Shown here: positions 61,744-64,000 of the stretch, piece after piece
Layout of the letters: each line of letters starts with the position of its first letter
Position numbering within the stretch: the first letter of the stretch is position 1
Source of the DNA: Chitinophaga sp. sic0106
Lineage (GTDB): Bacteria; Bacteroidota; Bacteroidia; Chitinophagales; Chitinophagaceae
Reading direction: 5' to 3'
Assembly (NCBI RefSeq): GCF_019219075.1
Contig: NZ_JAHUWJ010000004.1
Span: forward strand, 62,001-126,000
DNA length: 64,000 bases
Notes under the pieces: generated by a model
What the model saw: only the letters and a program-made list of their open reading frames with translations
What the model was told of the DNA's origin: nothing
Databases searched by the model: none
Position numbers and translations under genes: made by a program

Positions 61744-62230
61744 AGCAATCAGCGCCCTGCTTGAAAAGTATTGGGAAGGAGAAACTTCCCTGGCAGAAGA
61801 GGCCGAACTGAAAGCTTTTTTCAGTGGAACACATGCCGATCTGCCGGAAGAATTGCAGGAAGCAGCACCGCTGTTTCAGTATTTCGGCGAGGAAACACAG
61901 TTTCCCGCAGAGCCGGAATGGGATATGTCCTTCCTGCAGGAAACGCCGCCTCAGCAGGCCCCTGCCAGGGTGGTGCGTATGCACCCGTTCCGTAACTGGA
62001 TGAAATATGCCGCCGTAGTGCTAATGCTGGCAGGGATTGGCTATGCCTTCCGTCAGCACCATGAAACCAAGCTAATAGCGGCCCGCCAGGAAGCGGAAGA
62101 TCGAAAGGCTTATATGGAAGCCAAAAAAGCATTGGCAATGCTCAGTCGCAACTTTAATAAAGGCACTGATAAAATGCAACAGTTGTCTTATTTCAATACC
62201 GCCGTAGAAAAGCTACAAGGAAGTAATTAA
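61733..62230 (+). CDS. putative anti-sigma factor, single-helix membrane protein
   Basis: 165 aa from the ATG at 61733, overlapping the sigma gene by 11 nt. A cytosolic N-terminal part (about residues 1-90, acidic, ISALLEKYWEGETSLAEEAELKAFFSG) would bind the sigma factor. One membrane helix is at about 93-112 (WMKYAAVVLMLAGIGYAF), and a short periplasmic helical tail follows. No zinc-finger or FecR domain is visible, so the regulator class is uncertain. The overlap and location are the main evidence for an anti-sigma role. Confidence 0.7.
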   Translation: MDYKAISALLEKYWEGETSLAEEAELKAFFSGTHADLPEELQEAAPLFQYFGEETQFPAEPEWDMSFLQETPPQQAPARVVRMHPFRNWMKYAAVVLMLAGIGYAFRQHHETKLIAARQEAEDRKAYMEAKKALAMLSRNFNKGTDKMQQLSYFNTAVEKLQGSN

Positions 62231-62262
62231 AACCAACCGATTTACTTTTAAATTTTAGAGAG

Positions 62263-62790
62263 ATGAAACGATCACTATTATTAATCATCACTGTATTGCT
62301 CAGTTGCCAGCTGTTTGCGCAACAGGGGAGTAGCGTAATTGAACGCTTCTTTCAGCGATACGAGAATGACCGCAGTTTCACCGTGATTACCATTACTCCC
62401 AAAATGTTCAGCATGTTTGGAAAATTCGATGCCAACGATCCCGATGCCAAAACATTTATGCGGGTGGTGCAAAAGCTCAAAGGCCTGCGCATTCTCAGCA
62501 AAGAAACCACCAAAGACGGTCAGCGTTTGTACCGCGAAGCAGCAGCTTACCTCGGCAGCGATTTTGAGGAGCTGATGACCATTCGTGATAAAGAAAGCGA
62601 CCTCAAATTTCTCGTGAAAGAAAACGCCAAGGGCAACATCAATGAGCTGGTAATGCTGGTAGGCGGTACTTCACAGTTCCTGGCTATGAGCCTGGTAGGG
62701 GATATTGACCTCAACGAAATCTCACAGATCGCGTCCAACATTGATATCCAGGGTATGGATAATCTCAAGAATGTACGCAAGAAAAAGTAA
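62263..62790 (+). CDS. DUF4252 domain exported protein, first copy
   Basis: 175 aa. A signal peptide (residues 1-20, ending QLFAQ) is followed by a DUF4252 domain over most of the rest: VIERFFQRYENDRSFTVITITPKMFSMFG, VVQKLKGLRILSKE, ELMTIRDKESDLKFLVKE and INELVMLVGGTSQFLAMSLVGDIDLNEIS. DUF4252 proteins are periplasmic or outer-membrane proteins of Bacteroidota with unknown role, often found after an ECF sigma/anti-sigma pair. It is a paralogue of the next gene, 24 nt away, and 32 nt after the anti-sigma gene. Confidence 0.93.
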   Translation: MKRSLLLIITVLLSCQLFAQQGSSVIERFFQRYENDRSFTVITITPKMFSMFGKFDANDPDAKTFMRVVQKLKGLRILSKETTKDGQRLYREAAAYLGSDFEELMTIRDKESDLKFLVKENAKGNINELVMLVGGTSQFLAMSLVGDIDLNEISQIASNIDIQGMDNLKNVRKKK

Positions 62791-62814
62791 CCTCACAATT
62801 AAAACCAACGACGT

Positions 62815-63324
62815 ATGAAAACATTCTTAATTGGCTGTAGTATGTTATTGATGGCAGGCACTGTGGCTGCCCAGGAGAAAAGTATCCGGGAATTTAAGGA
62901 CAGCTTTAAAGGTAAGGCGGATATGACCACCGTGCACCTCGGTTCCATGGCCATGAAGCTGGCAGGGATGGTGATGAAGATGGATAAGGATGATGATCCT
63001 GAAACAATAGCTGCCAAAAAACTAATTGACAAGGTAAAAAACCTGCGGATCTATTCCTTTGAAAACCTGGACAGTACTGCGATTGCAGCGAACGATGTGT
63101 TTAAGTTGAAACGCAACCTGGAAGTAAAAGACCATTACGAATTACTGATGGAAGTGCGGGAACAAAATAACCAGATTCATATCCTGAACAAGGGTAAAAA
63201 TGACGAGCTGGGCGACCTGGTGATGTTGATTCAGGGCGACAGGGAGTTAACGGTAATCAACCTGCATACGACATTGAAAATAGAAGATGTGAACGGCCTC
63301 GTGAAACAGTTTGCCAGCAATTAA
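62815..63324 (+). CDS. DUF4252 domain exported protein, second copy
   Basis: 169 aa, signal peptide (residues 1-18, ending VAAQ), then DUF4252: IREFKDSFKGKADMTTVHLGSMAMKLAGMVM, IDKVKNLRIYSFENLD, ELLMEVREQNNQIHILNKGKNDELGDLVMLIQGDRELTVINLHTTLKIEDVN. It is the last gene of the sigma/anti-sigma/DUF4252 operon. Its stop overlaps the convergent DUF721 stop by 4 nt (TTAA at 63321-63324), with no room for an ordinary terminator between them. Paralogous to the preceding gene but clearly diverged. Confidence 0.93.
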   Translation: MKTFLIGCSMLLMAGTVAAQEKSIREFKDSFKGKADMTTVHLGSMAMKLAGMVMKMDKDDDPETIAAKKLIDKVKNLRIYSFENLDSTAIAANDVFKLKRNLEVKDHYELLMEVREQNNQIHILNKGKNDELGDLVMLIQGDRELTVINLHTTLKIEDVNGLVKQFASN

Positions 63325-63608
63325 CGGATCATTACTTCTTTGACCGCGTTTTCTCCCAGCATTTCATTGACCAATTTGATAATCTTGTCTTTAGAATAAG
63401 ATAACTCCTGTTTAAGTGGCGCCACACTGGTAGTTATGATCAATTTCCCATCGATTAACTGAATCCCGGAAGTATACCTTGCAATCGTTTTCCCCATTAT
63501 CTGTTCCCAGTTTTCCTGGATACGAACTTCTGTCAGGCGGGGTTTCATCCTGCTTTTGTTCATAAATTCCCTGAGGGCATCTCCTATACTGGTGGTTCCG
63601 TGACGCAT
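63321..63608 (-). CDS. DUF721 (DciA-like) protein
   Basis: 95 aa. The DUF721 family includes DciA, which helps load the replicative helicase in many bacteria. The family pattern is visible: TSIGDALREFMNKSRMKPRLTEVRIQENWEQIMGKTIARYTSGIQLIDGKLIITTSVAPLKQELSYSKDKIIKLVNEMLG. It follows recF by 34 nt on the same strand, the same pairing seen in many genomes, which supports a DNA-replication role. The stop overlaps the stop of the convergent DUF4252 gene by 4 nt. Confidence 0.9.
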   Translation of the reverse strand: MRHGTTSIGDALREFMNKSRMKPRLTEVRIQENWEQIMGKTIARYTSGIQLIDGKLIITTSVAPLKQELSYSKDKIIKLVNEMLGENAVKEVMIR

Positions 63609-63642
63609 GGTGCGAAATTATGAAATTTTACTGTTCCTTTCC

Positions 63643-64000
63643 TTAAATGTTTATCACCTGGATATTTTCTCCTGTAGCCTCAAATGCTTGCTGCAGGCGG
63701 GCTGCATGGGTATCGGTAATAAATACCTGTCCATAGTCCGGACTGGCCACCAGGGCGATGAGTCGCATCACTCTTTCCTGGTCCAGCTTTTCGAATACAT
63801 CATCGAGCAGCAGGAGGGGCGGGAAGCGTTTATGTTGCTTCAGCACTTCGTATTGCGCCAGTTTGAGGGCAAATAGAAAGCTTTTGCGCTGCCCCTGGGA
63901 GGCACTGGATTTCATGGGGTAGTCGTTGAGCAGGAACACGAGGTCATCGCGGTGAATGCCGGTACTGGTGCGTTGGAGCTGCATATCTCTGAACCTGGCG
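63643..64000 (-). CDS. recF: DNA replication and repair protein RecF, 3' part
   Basis: About 118 C-terminal residues are visible; the frame is open to base 64000, so the gene continues beyond the window. Diagnostic RecF motifs are TGIHRDDLVF, the ABC signature SASQGQRKSFLFALKLAQ and the Walker B stretch PLLLLDDVFEKLDQERV, followed by QVFITDTH. RecF is an SMC-like ATPase that loads RecA at single-strand gaps. It is followed by DUF721. The N-terminal Walker A part is outside the window. Confidence 0.95.
   Translation of the reverse strand, partial: ARFRDMQLQRTSTGIHRDDLVFLLNDYPMKSSASQGQRKSFLFALKLAQYEVLKQHKRFPPLLLLDDVFEKLDQERVMRLIALVASPDYGQVFITDTHAARLQQAFEATGENIQVINI

Noticed and set aside
1-64000. 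tRNA or rRNA genes and CRISPR arrays
   Set aside because: No cloverleaf-like TpsiC sequence (GGTTCRANNCC), rRNA stretch or regularly spaced repeat was found by reading through the intergenic regions; covariance or repeat tools were not available to confirm.

Overview
This window looks like a chromosomal segment of a Bacteroidota bacterium, most likely a Chitinophaga-type member of the Chitinophagaceae. The reasons are a SusC/RagA-type TonB receptor with FecR and ECF sigma partners, a type 9 secretion (T9SS) sorting domain, families typical of the phylum (DUF4252, DUF1599, DUF2911, AsmA, NrnA, lipoprotein FKBP), repeated TAnnTTTG promoter -7 elements with few clear Shine-Dalgarno sequences, and futalosine-type menaquinone synthesis (MqnA). 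That placement is inference from gene content; no rRNA or tRNA gene was seen. Most of the window is ordinary core genome, with little sign of a mobile island.

Layout. 0-5 kb: the 3' end of an Omp85-like barrel gene, a second barrel protein, and a secreted phosphodiesterase carrying two LamG domains and a T9SS tail. 5-13 kb: an aldo/keto reductase, an unknown acidic protein, and a tripartite RND efflux operon (small exported protein, TolC, permease, adaptor). 13-20 kb: MarC and TRIC membrane proteins, dipeptidyl peptidase IV, a VIT-like protein, ornithine aminotransferase and acyl-CoA-binding protein. 20-29 kb: lepA, a ferritin-like protein, a Cu+ P-type ATPase with a metallochaperone, a large AsmA-like protein, and an MDR oxidoreductase. 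29-36 kb: manA, yraN, purB facing mqnA, an F420-reductase-like protein, pyrR and pyrB.

36-41 kb: a sigma/FecR/SusC regulatory trio with no SusD beside it. 41-47 kb: a small repeat-rich exported protein, a DUF486 protein, and a tight cluster of a PIG-L deacetylase, two micro-membrane proteins and a sodium:solute symporter. 47-50 kb: DUF2911 protein, response regulator, histidine kinase and a membrane protein, all on the minus strand. 50-54 kb: two unknown proteins around a palindrome-rich spacer, xerD, a 0.7-kb gene-poor stretch, and ndk. 54-64 kb: nrnA and FKBP; a folP-cdaA-DCC operon; a DUF1599/DoxX/ABC-permease run; an ECF sigma/anti-sigma/DUF4252 operon; and DUF721 with the 3' part of recF.

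The genes cover envelope transport and efflux, metal handling, nucleotide synthesis (purB, pyrR, pyrB, ndk), c-di-AMP signalling, and envelope-sensing sigma circuits. The items most worth a second look are the PIG-L/microprotein/symporter cluster, a candidate intergenic small RNA near 30.9 kb, the phosphodiesterase whose catalytic domain seems split by two LamG domains, the RND pump lacking usual proton-relay residues, the SusC trio without SusD, and several fold-back DNA elements. I did not find an obvious new defence system, CRISPR array, prophage or intact insertion sequence.
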